From Thiomicrospira sp. WB1 (GTDB lineage Bacteria; Pseudomonadota; Gammaproteobacteria; Thiomicrospirales; Thiomicrospiraceae), in NCBI RefSeq assembly GCF_001507535.1, contig NZ_LQBN01000003.1, forward strand, positions 310,001 to 374,000: a DNA stretch of 64,000 nt, given 5' to 3'. This document shows positions 55,957 to 64,000 of this stretch, in pieces. The notes under the pieces are model-generated. The model worked only from the letters and a program-made list of their open reading frames with translations. It was not told the origin of the DNA and did not search any database. Position 1 is the stretch's first letter. Each line of letters opens with the position of its first letter. A program made the position numbers and the translations under genes.

Positions 55957-55972
55957 TGGCATAAGCTGTGCT
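55957..55972 (+). promoter_or_regulatory. Sigma54 promoter of flgIJ
   Basis: TGGCAT, five bases, GTGCT: GG and GC correctly spaced, two mismatches from consensus. It lies 55 bp before the flgI ATG. Confidence 0.6.
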
Positions 55973-56026
55973 TTGGTATTTTGGCATAACAATAATATTG
56001 ACGGCGTTTTCATAAAGGGGAACTCC

Positions 56027-57121
56027 ATGCTTACCAGAAAAACACTTTTTATTACCCTGCTGCTCTGGCTGCCTTTGAGTGCCGCGGCCGAACGCATCAA
56101 GGACGTCGCCAGTGTGGCGGGGGTGCGTGATAACCAGCTGATCGGTTATGGGCTGGTGGTCGGCCTGAATGGGACCGGTGACAAAACCAGTTACACCACC
56201 CAGAGTTTGAAAAGCATGCTCAACAAATTCGGCATCAATCTGCCGCCTGGCACTAATCCGGAATCCAAAAACATTGCCGCCGTGGCGGTTAATGCCAATC
56301 TGCCGGCGTTTGCCAAGCCAGGTCAAAAAATTGACGTCACTGTTTCCTCGCTTGGCAACGCCAAAAGTCTGCGAGGCGGGACGCTTTTGATGACGCCCCT
56401 GAAAGGGCTGGACGGCAAAGCCTATGCGGTCGCACAGGGTAACCTGATCGTTGGTGGGTTGGATGCCTCCGGCGCGGACGGTTCCAAAATTACCATCAAT
56501 GTGCCCAGTGTCGGGCGCGTGCCCGGTGGTGCGACGGTCGAGCGAACGGTCAGCAGTGGCTTTGATCTGGGCAATACCATCACGCTGAATTTGAATCGAG
56601 CCGACTTTACGACGGCCACCAATGTGGTAAAGGCTGTGAATGAAGCTTTGGGCGAAGGCACGGCCTTCGCTCTGGATGGGGAGTCGATTGAAGTGCGGGC
56701 ACCGCGGGTGCCGGATCAGCGCGTTTCGTTTTTGTCAGTGCTGGAAAACATCGAGGTGCAACCGGGGCAGGAAGCGGCCAAGGTCATCATCAATTCGCGC
56801 ACCGGCACCGTGGTCATCGGTTCTAATGTTCAGGTATCGGCCGCAGCGGTGAGCCATGGTAATCTGGTAGTCAAGGTGGATGAAAACACGGATGTGAACC
56901 AACCCAACGCCTTTGGTGGCGGCCAGACCGCTCAAAACCCCAACAGCAATGTGGCGGTGCAGGAAGGCGAGGGCCGCATGTTCAAATTTCCACAGGGCGT
57001 GACGCTTGACGACATCGTGCAGGCGGTGAATAAAGTGGGCGCCGCCCCCGGTGATCTGGTGGCGATCCTGGAAGCGTTAAAGCAATCCGGCGCGCTGAAA
57101 GCCGAACTGATGGTCATTTAA
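56027..57121 (+). CDS. flgI: Flagellar P-ring protein FlgI
   Basis: 364 residues from the ATG at 56027, which begins a clean signal peptide ([15 protein letters not shown]); an in-frame start at 55973 would fall inside the promoter. Conserved [29 protein letters not shown] and the C-terminal [37 protein letters not shown] mark FlgI. flgJ follows by 12 bp. Confidence 0.96.
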   Translation: MLTRKTLFITLLLWLPLSAAAERIKDVASVAGVRDNQLIGYGLVVGLNGTGDKTSYTTQSLKSMLNKFGINLPPGTNPESKNIAAVAVNANLPAFAKPGQKIDVTVSSLGNAKSLRGGTLLMTPLKGLDGKAYAVAQGNLIVGGLDASGADGSKITINVPSVGRVPGGATVERTVSSGFDLGNTITLNLNRADFTTATNVVKAVNEALGEGTAFALDGESIEVRAPRVPDQRVSFLSVLENIEVQPGQEAAKVIINSRTGTVVIGSNVQVSAAAVSHGNLVVKVDENTDVNQPNAFGGGQTAQNPNSNVAVQEGEGRMFKFPQGVTLDDIVQAVNKVGAAPGDLVAILEALKQSGALKAELMVI

Positions 57122-57133
57122 CTGGAGCGAGTC

Positions 57134-57610
57134 ATGAGTGTATTCGAATCGCAAAAAATGGACATGGCCCCGCAGGCGCACAAACAGATTTATGGCAACA
57201 GTGGCGGTTTTCAGGAACTGAGAAACCAGGCGAGGGACGACCAGCAGGCAGCTTTGCGCCCGGTAGCCGAACAGTTCGAGTCCATGTTTCTGGCGCAGAT
57301 TCTAAAGCAGTCGCGTCAAGTCAGTTTTGATGATAAATTTATGGATGGGGAAAACGCCGATTTTTACAAAGACTGGTATGACCAGCAATTGGCGCAGGAC
57401 CTGGGTTCTAAAGGATCGCTCGGGCTGGCCGATAAAATAGTCGAAGAGCTCTCGCCAAAACTGGCATCCCTGTCACCGGAAGCGCTGAATGAGCATAAGG
57501 CCGCTAAAGAGGCCTACATTGCTCAACAGACCCAGGTGAGCGAGCCGGCGAAAAAGAACTCGGTAGCGACCACCGAACAACAACTGCAGATGCGGGCCCT
57601 AGCTCAGTGA
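57134..57610 (+). CDS. flgJ: Rod-cap protein FlgJ, single-domain form
   Basis: 158 residues. It holds the rod-binding domain (AEQFESMFLAQILKQSRQVSFDDKFMDGENADFYKDWYDQQLAQDLGSKGSLGLADKIVEEL), but lacks the C-terminal glucosaminidase domain of enteric FlgJ (313 residues). The peptidoglycan opening must be done by another enzyme; the MltC-like gene after flgL is a candidate. Confidence 0.93.
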   Translation: MSVFESQKMDMAPQAHKQIYGNSGGFQELRNQARDDQQAALRPVAEQFESMFLAQILKQSRQVSFDDKFMDGENADFYKDWYDQQLAQDLGSKGSLGLADKIVEELSPKLASLSPEALNEHKAAKEAYIAQQTQVSEPAKKNSVATTEQQLQMRALAQ

Positions 57611-57684
57611 TTAAGATGAGACAGGGTAAAACAAACGGTCGCGCTGAATTGGCTGAGACCATTTGACCAGAAAAGGACACGATT

Positions 57685-59691
57685 ATGGCTGACATGTTAA
57701 CCATCGGCTCCAACGCTTCCAATGCGTTCAAGCGCGCGATCGAGGTCACGAGCCACAACGTCAGTAACATGGGCACGGAAGGCTACAACCGTCAGCGTGC
57801 CGAATTTTCCAGTAACACCCCTGCGATGACTGGCGGCGGCTTTTTGGGCGCTGGTGTGAGGGTGTCGACCATTGAGCGCGTCTATGCTTCCTACATCCAG
57901 GACCAACTGGTGAACACCAACACCATGAAAGAGCGCTATACCGAGCAGTTGAATTTGTCCCAGCAAATCGAAGGGATCGTGGCCGGTAACGATGAAGGCG
58001 TTCAAAAATCCATGCAGACGTTGTTTGACAACTTTCAGAACCTGTCGAACAACACCACCAACCCGACCAGTCGCCGTCAAGTGATTGAATCGGTGGGTAA
58101 CATGGAGTCCATGCTTTCGAATTTGAGTAATGTGCTCAAAGAAAGTGAAAAACAAGTCAACAATCAGATTGAAGACCTGTCGACAGAAATCAACAACCGC
58201 TTGCTTAAAATCAACGAGTTGAATAAACAGATTTCCGGCGCGGTCAAGGTCGGTGTGCAGGCGCCAAATGACTTGCTGGATCAACGTGACCAGGCCATCA
58301 AAGAACTCAGTGGTTACATGGATATCAAAACGTTTCGTCAACAGGACGGTCGCATTGATATCCACACCGGTGACGGACGTTACCCCTTGATCAGTGACAA
58401 TACCCTGACCACAGTGAGCACCAAAAAAAGCGATTTCACCGATGACAATCGCACCGAGGTGTTTTTAAGACTGGGTAACCGGGATGTGAACATCAGTGAC
58501 TCGGTCATGGGCGGACAACTGGGCGGTGTGCTGGATTTTCGTCGCAACATGCTGGATGGTGCCATGAATGACTTGGGCATGACCTTGAATGGTCTGGTGG
58601 CTTCGTCAAACTGGCAGCATTACCAGGGCTATGATCTCAACGGTAACGTTGGTCGGGAAATTTTTTCCGAATTGGAAGCCAACGTCATGGCCGATCGTGA
58701 CAATGTGCGCGACGGTTCTGCCATCCGCGTCAGTTTTAACCCGCTCGACTCCACGGTCGCGGCCAAGCCGCCCTATGACCCGGTCGAGCCTGGCACCTAC
58801 GCCGAAAAAAACGGGCAGTTGCAGACCGCGTTCGATGCCATTGGTCAGTTCAAGGCACAGAATTATGAAATTCGTGTGGTCGAGGGTCAGTATGAATTTT
58901 TTGCTCAGCCTTCGGGCGAACAAATCACGCCCACCGTCGATCCGGGCAATCCTGATATTTTTCAGATCGATGGGTTGCAGTTTGATTTGAGCGGGCACAC
59001 CAAAATCGACGGTGATCGTTTTCTGGTAAAACCTCACCGTGACATCTTGGATCAGTTGGAGCAAAAAATTACCAATTCCGAAGATTTGGCCACACGAGGC
59101 CAGTCGGCGATTCCTTCGTTCCCGGATCTCAAAGATCGGCTTGGGGTGACCACCAATGATCTGGATAACACTGATCCGGCCAATACCATCAATGGGGTGA
59201 CCTTGCGCGATCGATTTGACCAGTTGTTTGGCAATACGCCTACCAGCCGTTTTGATGCGGTGGACACCAGCGGTGATGGCATCATTACGCGTGCTGAATA
59301 CGAGGACGCTGTGACGGGGATTGATCAGCTTGCGGTTCCCAAGCCAGCCGGCGAAGGGGACAATACCAATATCGCTAACATGGCCAGCTTCCAGTCCAAG
59401 AAATTATTGTTCAGTGATGAATCGGGCGAGGCCACTGAATCCTTGCTTGGTGGTTATTCTGCCATGTCTGCCAACGTGGGCATGTATGTTCGAGGCACTG
59501 AAATTCAGATGACGGCGCAAGAAAATACATACGACCAGATTGAGAAACGACGGGAATCCATGTCGGGGGTGAATTTGGACGAAGAGGCGGCCAATCTGAT
59601 GAAATACCAGCAAGCTTATCAGGCTTCGGCGCAAATTATTCAAACGTCGCAGACCTTGTTCCAGTCGTTGCTTGGCGCCGTTCGGCTTTAA
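57685..59691 (+). CDS. flgK: Hook-filament junction protein FlgK with EF-hand-like loop
   Basis: 668 residues, longer than the 547 of Salmonella. N-terminal D0/D1 (ASNAFKRAIEVTSHNVSNMGTEGYNRQRAEF) and C-terminal GVNLDEEAANLMKYQQAYQASAQIIQTSQTLFQSLLGAVRL are standard. In the variable domain, residues 527-538 read DTSGDGIITRAE, a full match to the EF-hand calcium-loop pattern (D-x-S-x-D-G-x-I-x-x-x-E). It is the first hook-associated protein, cotranscribed with flgL. No sigma28 or sigma54 element was found in the 74-bp gap after flgJ. Confidence 0.96.
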   Translation: MADMLTIGSNASNAFKRAIEVTSHNVSNMGTEGYNRQRAEFSSNTPAMTGGGFLGAGVRVSTIERVYASYIQDQLVNTNTMKERYTEQLNLSQQIEGIVAGNDEGVQKSMQTLFDNFQNLSNNTTNPTSRRQVIESVGNMESMLSNLSNVLKESEKQVNNQIEDLSTEINNRLLKINELNKQISGAVKVGVQAPNDLLDQRDQAIKELSGYMDIKTFRQQDGRIDIHTGDGRYPLISDNTLTTVSTKKSDFTDDNRTEVFLRLGNRDVNISDSVMGGQLGGVLDFRRNMLDGAMNDLGMTLNGLVASSNWQHYQGYDLNGNVGREIFSELEANVMADRDNVRDGSAIRVSFNPLDSTVAAKPPYDPVEPGTYAEKNGQLQTAFDAIGQFKAQNYEIRVVEGQYEFFAQPSGEQITPTVDPGNPDIFQIDGLQFDLSGHTKIDGDRFLVKPHRDILDQLEQKITNSEDLATRGQSAIPSFPDLKDRLGVTTNDLDNTDPANTINGVTLRDRFDQLFGNTPTSRFDAVDTSGDGIITRAEYEDAVTGIDQLAVPKPAGEGDNTNIANMASFQSKKLLFSDESGEATESLLGGYSAMSANVGMYVRGTEIQMTAQENTYDQIEKRRESMSGVNLDEEAANLMKYQQAYQASAQIIQTSQTLFQSLLGAVRL

Positions 59692-59706
59692 TGGAGGTTA
59701 GTTCCA

Positions 59707-60759
59707 ATGCGAGTTTCAACCGATTTATTTAATTCCCAAGGCTACAATTCCATTGCCGACCATCAAGAAGCGATCATGAAGCTTCAGCAGCAGTTGAGTT
59801 CGGGCAAACGCATCACCAAACCCAGTGATGATCCGGTGGCCACGACGCAGGTGCATTCGCTGAAAACGTCCATGGAGACCATCAAACAGTTCGAGCGCAA
59901 CGGTGAATTTGCCAAATCTCAGCTGACCTTGGAAGAAACGCAGATCAAAACCACGGTTGAGTTGACCCAGCGTGCCCGCGACCTGGCGATCCAGATGTCG
60001 AACGGGACTTATAATGCCGCCGACAAACGATCCACGGCCGCTGAAATCACCCAGATTATTGAGCACATGCGCAACCTCATGAATTCGACCAACTCAGAAG
60101 ACGAGCTCTTGTTTGCGGGTAACCAAGTGAATGCAGAGAGCGCCTTCGTCGAAGACCCGAACACGGCAGGCTATTACTCTTACATCGGTAGCCCTCGCAG
60201 TAACGGTCAGGTGGATTCAGCCGGTAACCCGGTATACAACGAAGAGGCCAATTTCGGTTCGCGCTTCGTGCAGATTTCGTTTGATGATGACAACACGCTT
60301 AACCCGAATGACCGTGGAGATGCCAGTCGTGTGCGTGTCACCGATAATGGCGGACGGGTATTCAACGTGGGCGCGGGCAGTTTGGCCGTTGACACGGATG
60401 GCGATGGTGTGAACGATGCGCAGGTAGACAACAACATCCTGAATGTGATGGTCAAGTTTCGTGACAACCTGCTCAATCACAACAATAATTTCGATGCCGA
60501 AATCGATGACATGACCGATGGTATCAAGCAAATGACTGAGCACATGGCGTCGATCGGTGGTCGTCAAAACCGGATTGAAGCACAATACGAAGCCGGTCAG
60601 ATTTTTTCCATGTCTTTGGAAGAGCGTCGCATGAACCTGGAAGACATGGACATCGTCAAAGGGATTACCGACCTGACCACACGTCAAAATGCTTTGCAAA
60701 TGGCACAACAGATTTTTTCCCGCACGCAAAATATGTCGTTATTCCAGTATTTGAATTAA
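59707..60759 (+). CDS. flgL: Hook-filament junction protein FlgL
   Basis: 350 residues. The N-terminus LQQQLSSGKRITKPSDDPVATTQVHSLK and C-terminus TDLTTRQNALQMAQQIFSRTQNMSLFQYLN are typical of flagellin-like FlgL. Residues 229-237 read DTDGDGVND, a D-x-D-x-D-G calcium-binding-like loop. GGAGG lies before the ATG. It is the last structural gene of this flagellar block. Confidence 0.96.
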   Translation: MRVSTDLFNSQGYNSIADHQEAIMKLQQQLSSGKRITKPSDDPVATTQVHSLKTSMETIKQFERNGEFAKSQLTLEETQIKTTVELTQRARDLAIQMSNGTYNAADKRSTAAEITQIIEHMRNLMNSTNSEDELLFAGNQVNAESAFVEDPNTAGYYSYIGSPRSNGQVDSAGNPVYNEEANFGSRFVQISFDDDNTLNPNDRGDASRVRVTDNGGRVFNVGAGSLAVDTDGDGVNDAQVDNNILNVMVKFRDNLLNHNNNFDAEIDDMTDGIKQMTEHMASIGGRQNRIEAQYEAGQIFSMSLEERRMNLEDMDIVKGITDLTTRQNALQMAQQIFSRTQNMSLFQYLN

Positions 60760-60844
60760 ATCACTCGCAGCACACCGGTGAGTGGTTGGCCTGGATTCTG
60801 CTTTGGAACCCTCCAAGGTTGGTTTTTTGACAGGAATCGCGTGC

Positions 60845-62131
60845 ATGACCAGATTGGCATATCACAGTTTGTTGGCGTTTGGCCTGCTTATGCTGTTTGT
60901 GGGCGGGGCGGCTTCATCACTTCCCAAGGCGATGAGCACCCTGTTTGCGTCATCGGGGCATGAAGACAGTCTTTACCCCGATCGAGCCGTTGTGCATGCC
61001 CAGCTGTCCATTGACGCACCGCGAACCCCCATTGCGCCAAGAGCCGTTGTAGACGACCCCAACACATCGGCCAGTATGCCGACGACTAAAGCGGAGCGTT
61101 TGAGTGATCGTACCAGCCCGCCTGAAACAGCAAACTCGGCCGACCTCAATTCTGTAAGCACCACGTCCGCTGTGAATAAGCAGAGGCCGTCAACCCAAAC
61201 GACCGACCCTCATGTTTCTAAGTCAACACAAGAGCCACGTTCAACGCCTTCGAACATGGCCTCACCTGTGTTGATTGAATACCAGGATGAGCTGGTTCTG
61301 GAATTCCCTAAATCGCTGGCGACCAACCAGCATCTGAAGCGGGCGCTCAGTCGTCTGTTTCTTTCGCCGCGTCGCCTGACCGATCGCGCGCTTTTGCGCA
61401 ATGAGCGTTTGGACCTGACACAACGTCCTTATTATTTTCGTCGAATTCTCGATCACCGCGGCCAGGCCATTCGCTATCCGGCACAGGCTTATGCCTATGC
61501 CGAACAGCTGCTCAAACAGAATGCCAAGACCGTCACCGACGCCGAAGGACAGTTTTTACTTTTGAGCATCCCGTTGACGGATTATGGTCTCAGTGAGCAG
61601 GCCAAAAGTTACCAGGCCTGGGTCGAGGAGTACGCACGGCAGTTCAAGGTGCCTGCTTCGCTGGTGTATGCGGTGATGGAAACCGAAAGCAGCTTTAACC
61701 CTTTGGCCGTCAGCCGTTCCAATGCCATTGGGCTGATGCAGATCAAGCCGGGGGCGGCGGGCCGCGACGTGTATCAGTACATCGATGCCAGAACGGGCCA
61801 GCCCACGCTCAAGGAATTGTTTGATTCCAAAAATAACATCCGCATGGGAACGGCTTACCTGGGGCTGCTCAAACACGATTACCTCGGGGGCATAGAGGAC
61901 GAAAAAATCAAACAAATGGTAACGATTTCTTCTTATAATGGCGGCATGCGGACGGTATTGGGCTTGTTCGGAGACACGCCGAAACAGGCCATTGAACAAC
62001 TGAATCGACTGAGCCCGCAACGGGTGTATCGAACCTTGCGTTATCAGCACCAGTCGGATGAAACCCGCCGCTATCTGGACAAGGTTCTGCAGGCCGAAGT
62101 GCGTTATCGGGACCTACTGCAGACGGCTTAA
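60845..62131 (+). CDS. MltC-like lytic transglycosylase
   Basis: 428 residues from the ATG at 60845, where a signal peptide begins (SLLAFGLLMLFVGGAASSLPKA, no lipobox). A Ser/Thr/Pro-rich linker (about 45-130) precedes an MltC-type N-terminal domain and a lysozyme-like domain with the catalytic glutamate in VYAVMETESSFNP, then AIGLMQIKP, MVTISSYNGG and the MltC tail RVYRTLRYQHQSDETRRYLDKV. It cleaves peptidoglycan and, given its place after flgL and the single-domain FlgJ, may open the wall for the rod. A near-copy of the palindrome lies inside (61611-61622). Confidence 0.88.
   Translation: MTRLAYHSLLAFGLLMLFVGGAASSLPKAMSTLFASSGHEDSLYPDRAVVHAQLSIDAPRTPIAPRAVVDDPNTSASMPTTKAERLSDRTSPPETANSADLNSVSTTSAVNKQRPSTQTTDPHVSKSTQEPRSTPSNMASPVLIEYQDELVLEFPKSLATNQHLKRALSRLFLSPRRLTDRALLRNERLDLTQRPYYFRRILDHRGQAIRYPAQAYAYAEQLLKQNAKTVTDAEGQFLLLSIPLTDYGLSEQAKSYQAWVEEYARQFKVPASLVYAVMETESSFNPLAVSRSNAIGLMQIKPGAAGRDVYQYIDARTGQPTLKELFDSKNNIRMGTAYLGLLKHDYLGGIEDEKIKQMVTISSYNGGMRTVLGLFGDTPKQAIEQLNRLSPQRVYRTLRYQHQSDETRRYLDKVLQAEVRYRDLLQTA
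61611..61622. repeat. Recurring palindrome, near-copy 12 (inside a gene)
   Basis: ACCAGGCCTGGG, last base differing, in codons for YQAW of the MltC-like gene. It is probably coincidental codon usage. Confidence 0.4.
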
Positions 62132-62160
62132 ATTCAATCAAGACAGGAGTCCGTGACCCC

Positions 62161-63177
62161 ATGACATCAGGTGCGCTGACAGCCCAACACTGGCAAGGCC
62201 GCAATGTATTGGTGACCGGTGCGGACGGCTTTATCGGCTCCCACCTGGTGGAAGCCCTGGTTGACGCAGGGGCCAATGTCCGGGCGCTGGTGCTGTACAA
62301 CTCCTTTAACAGCTGGGGGTGGCTGGATCACAGTGATGCCGCGGCGCATATTGACGTGGTCAGCGGAGATGTCCGTGACCCGTTTTTGTGTCAAAACATC
62401 TGCCAAAACATCGACACCGTGTTTCATCTGGCGGCCCTGATTGCGATTCCATATTCCTATATCGCGCCCAACTCTTACGTGGAAACCAACGTTAATGGGA
62501 CGCTGAATATGGTTCAGGCGGCAAAAGATCAAGGCGTACGCCGTTTTATGCATACGTCGACGTCCGAGACGTATGGCACAGCGCAACGGGTGCCGATTGA
62601 TGAAGCGCATCCCATGCAGCCTCAGTCGCCCTACAGTGCCAGCAAAATCGGGGCGGACGCCATGGCGATGTCGTATTACCATGCGTTTGGTTTTCCGGTC
62701 ACCATTGCTCGGCCATTCAATACCTATGGGCCGCGTCAATCCGCACGGGCCGTGATTCCCACAATCATCAGCCAAATTGCCAGCGGCATGACACACATTC
62801 AACTGGGCGACACCTCTCCGACCCGTGATTTCAATTACGTCAGTGATACCTGCCAAGGGATGATGGCGCTGATGGGCACCGACCGGACCATCGGCGAGAG
62901 CGTCAACATCAGCAGTAACTTTGAGGTGTCCATTCAGGACACGTTGAACACGATTAAGCGTCTGATGAAATCGAACGTTGAATTTGTGCAAGACCCGCAA
63001 CGACTGAGGCCCAAGGACTCGGAAGTGTTTCGGCTGTGGGGTGATAACCAAAAGCTGATTGAGCTGACCGGGTATCAACCGCAAACGTCCCTGGAAGCCG
63101 GGCTTCAGCAAACCATCGACTGGTTCACGCAGCCCGACAATCTCGCACGCTACAAAGCGGAGCAGTACAATGTCTGA
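62161..63177 (+). CDS. legB: LegB-like NAD-dependent sugar-nucleotide 4,6-dehydratase
   Basis: 338 residues, extended SDR fold. The Rossmann motif is VTGADGFIGSHL; the catalytic region has HTSTSETYG and the SDR tyrosine-lysine in PYSASKIGADAMAMSYY; NTYGPRQSARAVIPTII follows. It resembles LegB, which acts on UDP-GlcNAc or GDP-GlcNAc in legionaminic-type nonulosonic acid synthesis. The pairing with legC, whose ATG overlaps its stop, supports this over other 4,6-dehydratases. Confidence 0.85.
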   Translation: MTSGALTAQHWQGRNVLVTGADGFIGSHLVEALVDAGANVRALVLYNSFNSWGWLDHSDAAAHIDVVSGDVRDPFLCQNICQNIDTVFHLAALIAIPYSYIAPNSYVETNVNGTLNMVQAAKDQGVRRFMHTSTSETYGTAQRVPIDEAHPMQPQSPYSASKIGADAMAMSYYHAFGFPVTIARPFNTYGPRQSARAVIPTIISQIASGMTHIQLGDTSPTRDFNYVSDTCQGMMALMGTDRTIGESVNISSNFEVSIQDTLNTIKRLMKSNVEFVQDPQRLRPKDSEVFRLWGDNQKLIELTGYQPQTSLEAGLQQTIDWFTQPDNLARYKAEQYNV

Positions 63178-64000
63178 TCGAGTGGATTGGGACCGACTGC
63201 AGGCATTGATCCGTGCGCATTATCGCCAGCCCGAAGGGCTGATTCCTCTCCACGCCCCTTGCTTTGATCAACTGGAAAAAGCCAGGGTAAGCGCCACCAT
63301 CGACTCCACCTTTGTGTCGTCGGTGGGCCCGGATGTCACCGAATTTGAACGTCAGGTTGCCGAGTATACCGGTGTCGAGCATGCGGTGGCCGTGGTCAAT
63401 GGCACCATGGGGTTGTATCTGGCGTTAAAAGTGGTTGGGATTGAACCGGGGGATCTGGTCGTGACCCAATCGCTTACTTTTGTGGCCACGCCCAATGCCA
63501 TCACCATGCATCAGTCTGAACCGGTGTTTGTGGACGTCGAGCGCGACACGCTTGGCATGTGCCCCCAGAGTCTGGAACAGTTTTTGACAACTCAGACCCA
63601 TCTTGAGGACGGCTGCTGTGTGCACACCGAAAGCGGTCGCAGGGTGCGTGCCTGTGTGCCCATGCATACGCTGGGTTTCCCCGTCAGGGTGGATGCACTC
63701 AAAACCCTCTGTGAACGCCATCATCTGGCATTGGTCGAGGACGCGGCCGAAAGTCTTGGCAGTTTTTATCAGGGCCAGCATACGGGCACGCTGGGAGACG
63801 TGGGCGTTATCAGCTTCAATGGCAATAAAATCCTGACCACCGGGGGTGGTGGCATGCTGCTGACTCATGATGCCGATCTAGCTGCGCGAGCGCGCCATTT
63901 GAGCACGACGGCCAAAGTTCCTCATGCCTGGCGTTTTGATCATGACGAGCACGCATACAATTTGCGCATGCCGAATTTGAATGCAGCCCTGGGTGTGGCG
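63170..64000 (+). CDS. legC: LegC-like PLP-dependent sugar aminotransferase, N-terminal part
   Basis: The first 277 codons run off the right edge. The ATG overlaps the legB stop by eight bases. DegT/DnrJ/EryC1 fold: VNGTMGLYLALKVVGI, the aspartate of VEDAAESLGSFYQG, and the PLP lysine in SFNGNKILTTGGGG. The segment AWRFDHDEHAYNLRMPNLNAALG matches LegC-type aminotransferases that add the amino group to the 4-keto sugar made by LegB. With legB it points to a flagellin-glycosylation or surface-sugar locus to the right. Confidence 0.88.
   Translation, partial: MSDRVDWDRLQALIRAHYRQPEGLIPLHAPCFDQLEKARVSATIDSTFVSSVGPDVTEFERQVAEYTGVEHAVAVVNGTMGLYLALKVVGIEPGDLVVTQSLTFVATPNAITMHQSEPVFVDVERDTLGMCPQSLEQFLTTQTHLEDGCCVHTESGRRVRACVPMHTLGFPVRVDALKTLCERHHLALVEDAAESLGSFYQGQHTGTLGDVGVISFNGNKILTTGGGGMLLTHDADLAARARHLSTTAKVPHAWRFDHDEHAYNLRMPNLNAALGVA

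Larger units (their letters stand above)
55719..56026. other. flgH-flgI intergenic region
   Basis: 308 bp: flgH terminator, palindrome copy 11, a minus-strand sigma28-like motif, and the sigma54-like flgI promoter. No gene was seen. Confidence 0.7.

Noticed and set aside
62167-63111. Long minus-strand frame over legB
   Set aside because: The plus-strand frame has clear SDR motifs; the reverse product has none.

Overview
The window is chromosomal DNA of a free-living, motile, aerobic Gram-negative gammaproteobacterium. Gene content is core-genome throughout, at even base composition, with no phage, insertion sequence, CRISPR array, rRNA or tRNA seen. A small lipoprotein resembling SoxXA-binding proteins, class I fructose-bisphosphatase, an Anr/FNR-type regulator and a Vibrio-like polar-flagellum layout suggest a marine sulfur oxidiser of the Thiomicrospira/Hydrogenovibrio type. 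That placement is inference.

Layout. 1-10.3 kb is housekeeping: the end of gatB, htpX, sufE, a Tat-exported metallo-beta-lactamase-fold hydrolase, serB, an RDD protein, a CbiM-like permease, the SoxXA-binding-like lipoprotein, guaB, guaA and tadA. 10.4-24.3 kb is a chemotaxis region: cheD, cheA and a CheZ-like 189-residue protein, then later cheR, cheB and a membrane receptor. Between these halves sit periplasmic DNA ligase ligE, pcm, comEA, divergent umuD/umuC, and a minus-strand run of fliK-like, cheY, STAS, flhX and a GNAT acetyltransferase. 24.4-41.7 kb holds ppa, fbp, thiI, a MltF-like transglycosylase, a dihydrolipoyl-dehydrogenase-like enzyme, rnr, rlmB, a PfkB kinase fused to a Rieske domain, fnr/anr, pal, pepN and an LpoA-like gene. 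41.7-62.1 kb is flagellar: an acidic membrane protein, a small lipoprotein, flgP, a coiled-coil protein, a PilZ-like gene, flgN-flgM-flgA, cheV-flgT, flgBCDE, flgFGH, flgIJ, flgKL and a MltC-like transglycosylase. The right edge has legB and the start of legC, pointing to legionaminic-type sugar synthesis, probably for flagellin glycosylation.

Regulation is readable. There are sigma54 -24/-12 promoters before flgB, flgF, flgI and the receptor gene. Sigma28 promoters precede flgM and flgB, and two sigma28-like motifs point antisense at flgE and flgH.

The strongest unexplained signals are three. (1) The 12-bp palindrome ACCAGGCCTGGT recurs about every 5 kb, nearly always just downstream of a stop codon. 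(2) Several chemotaxis proteins (CheD, the 189-residue protein, the receptor) end in the same acidic-hydrophobic tail, and two of them also carry the CheZ-like DxxxQ catalytic spacing although no canonical cheZ is present. This suggests an unconventional CheY-P phosphatase or docking system. (3) A PfkB-family kinase is fused to a complete Rieske [2Fe-2S] domain.
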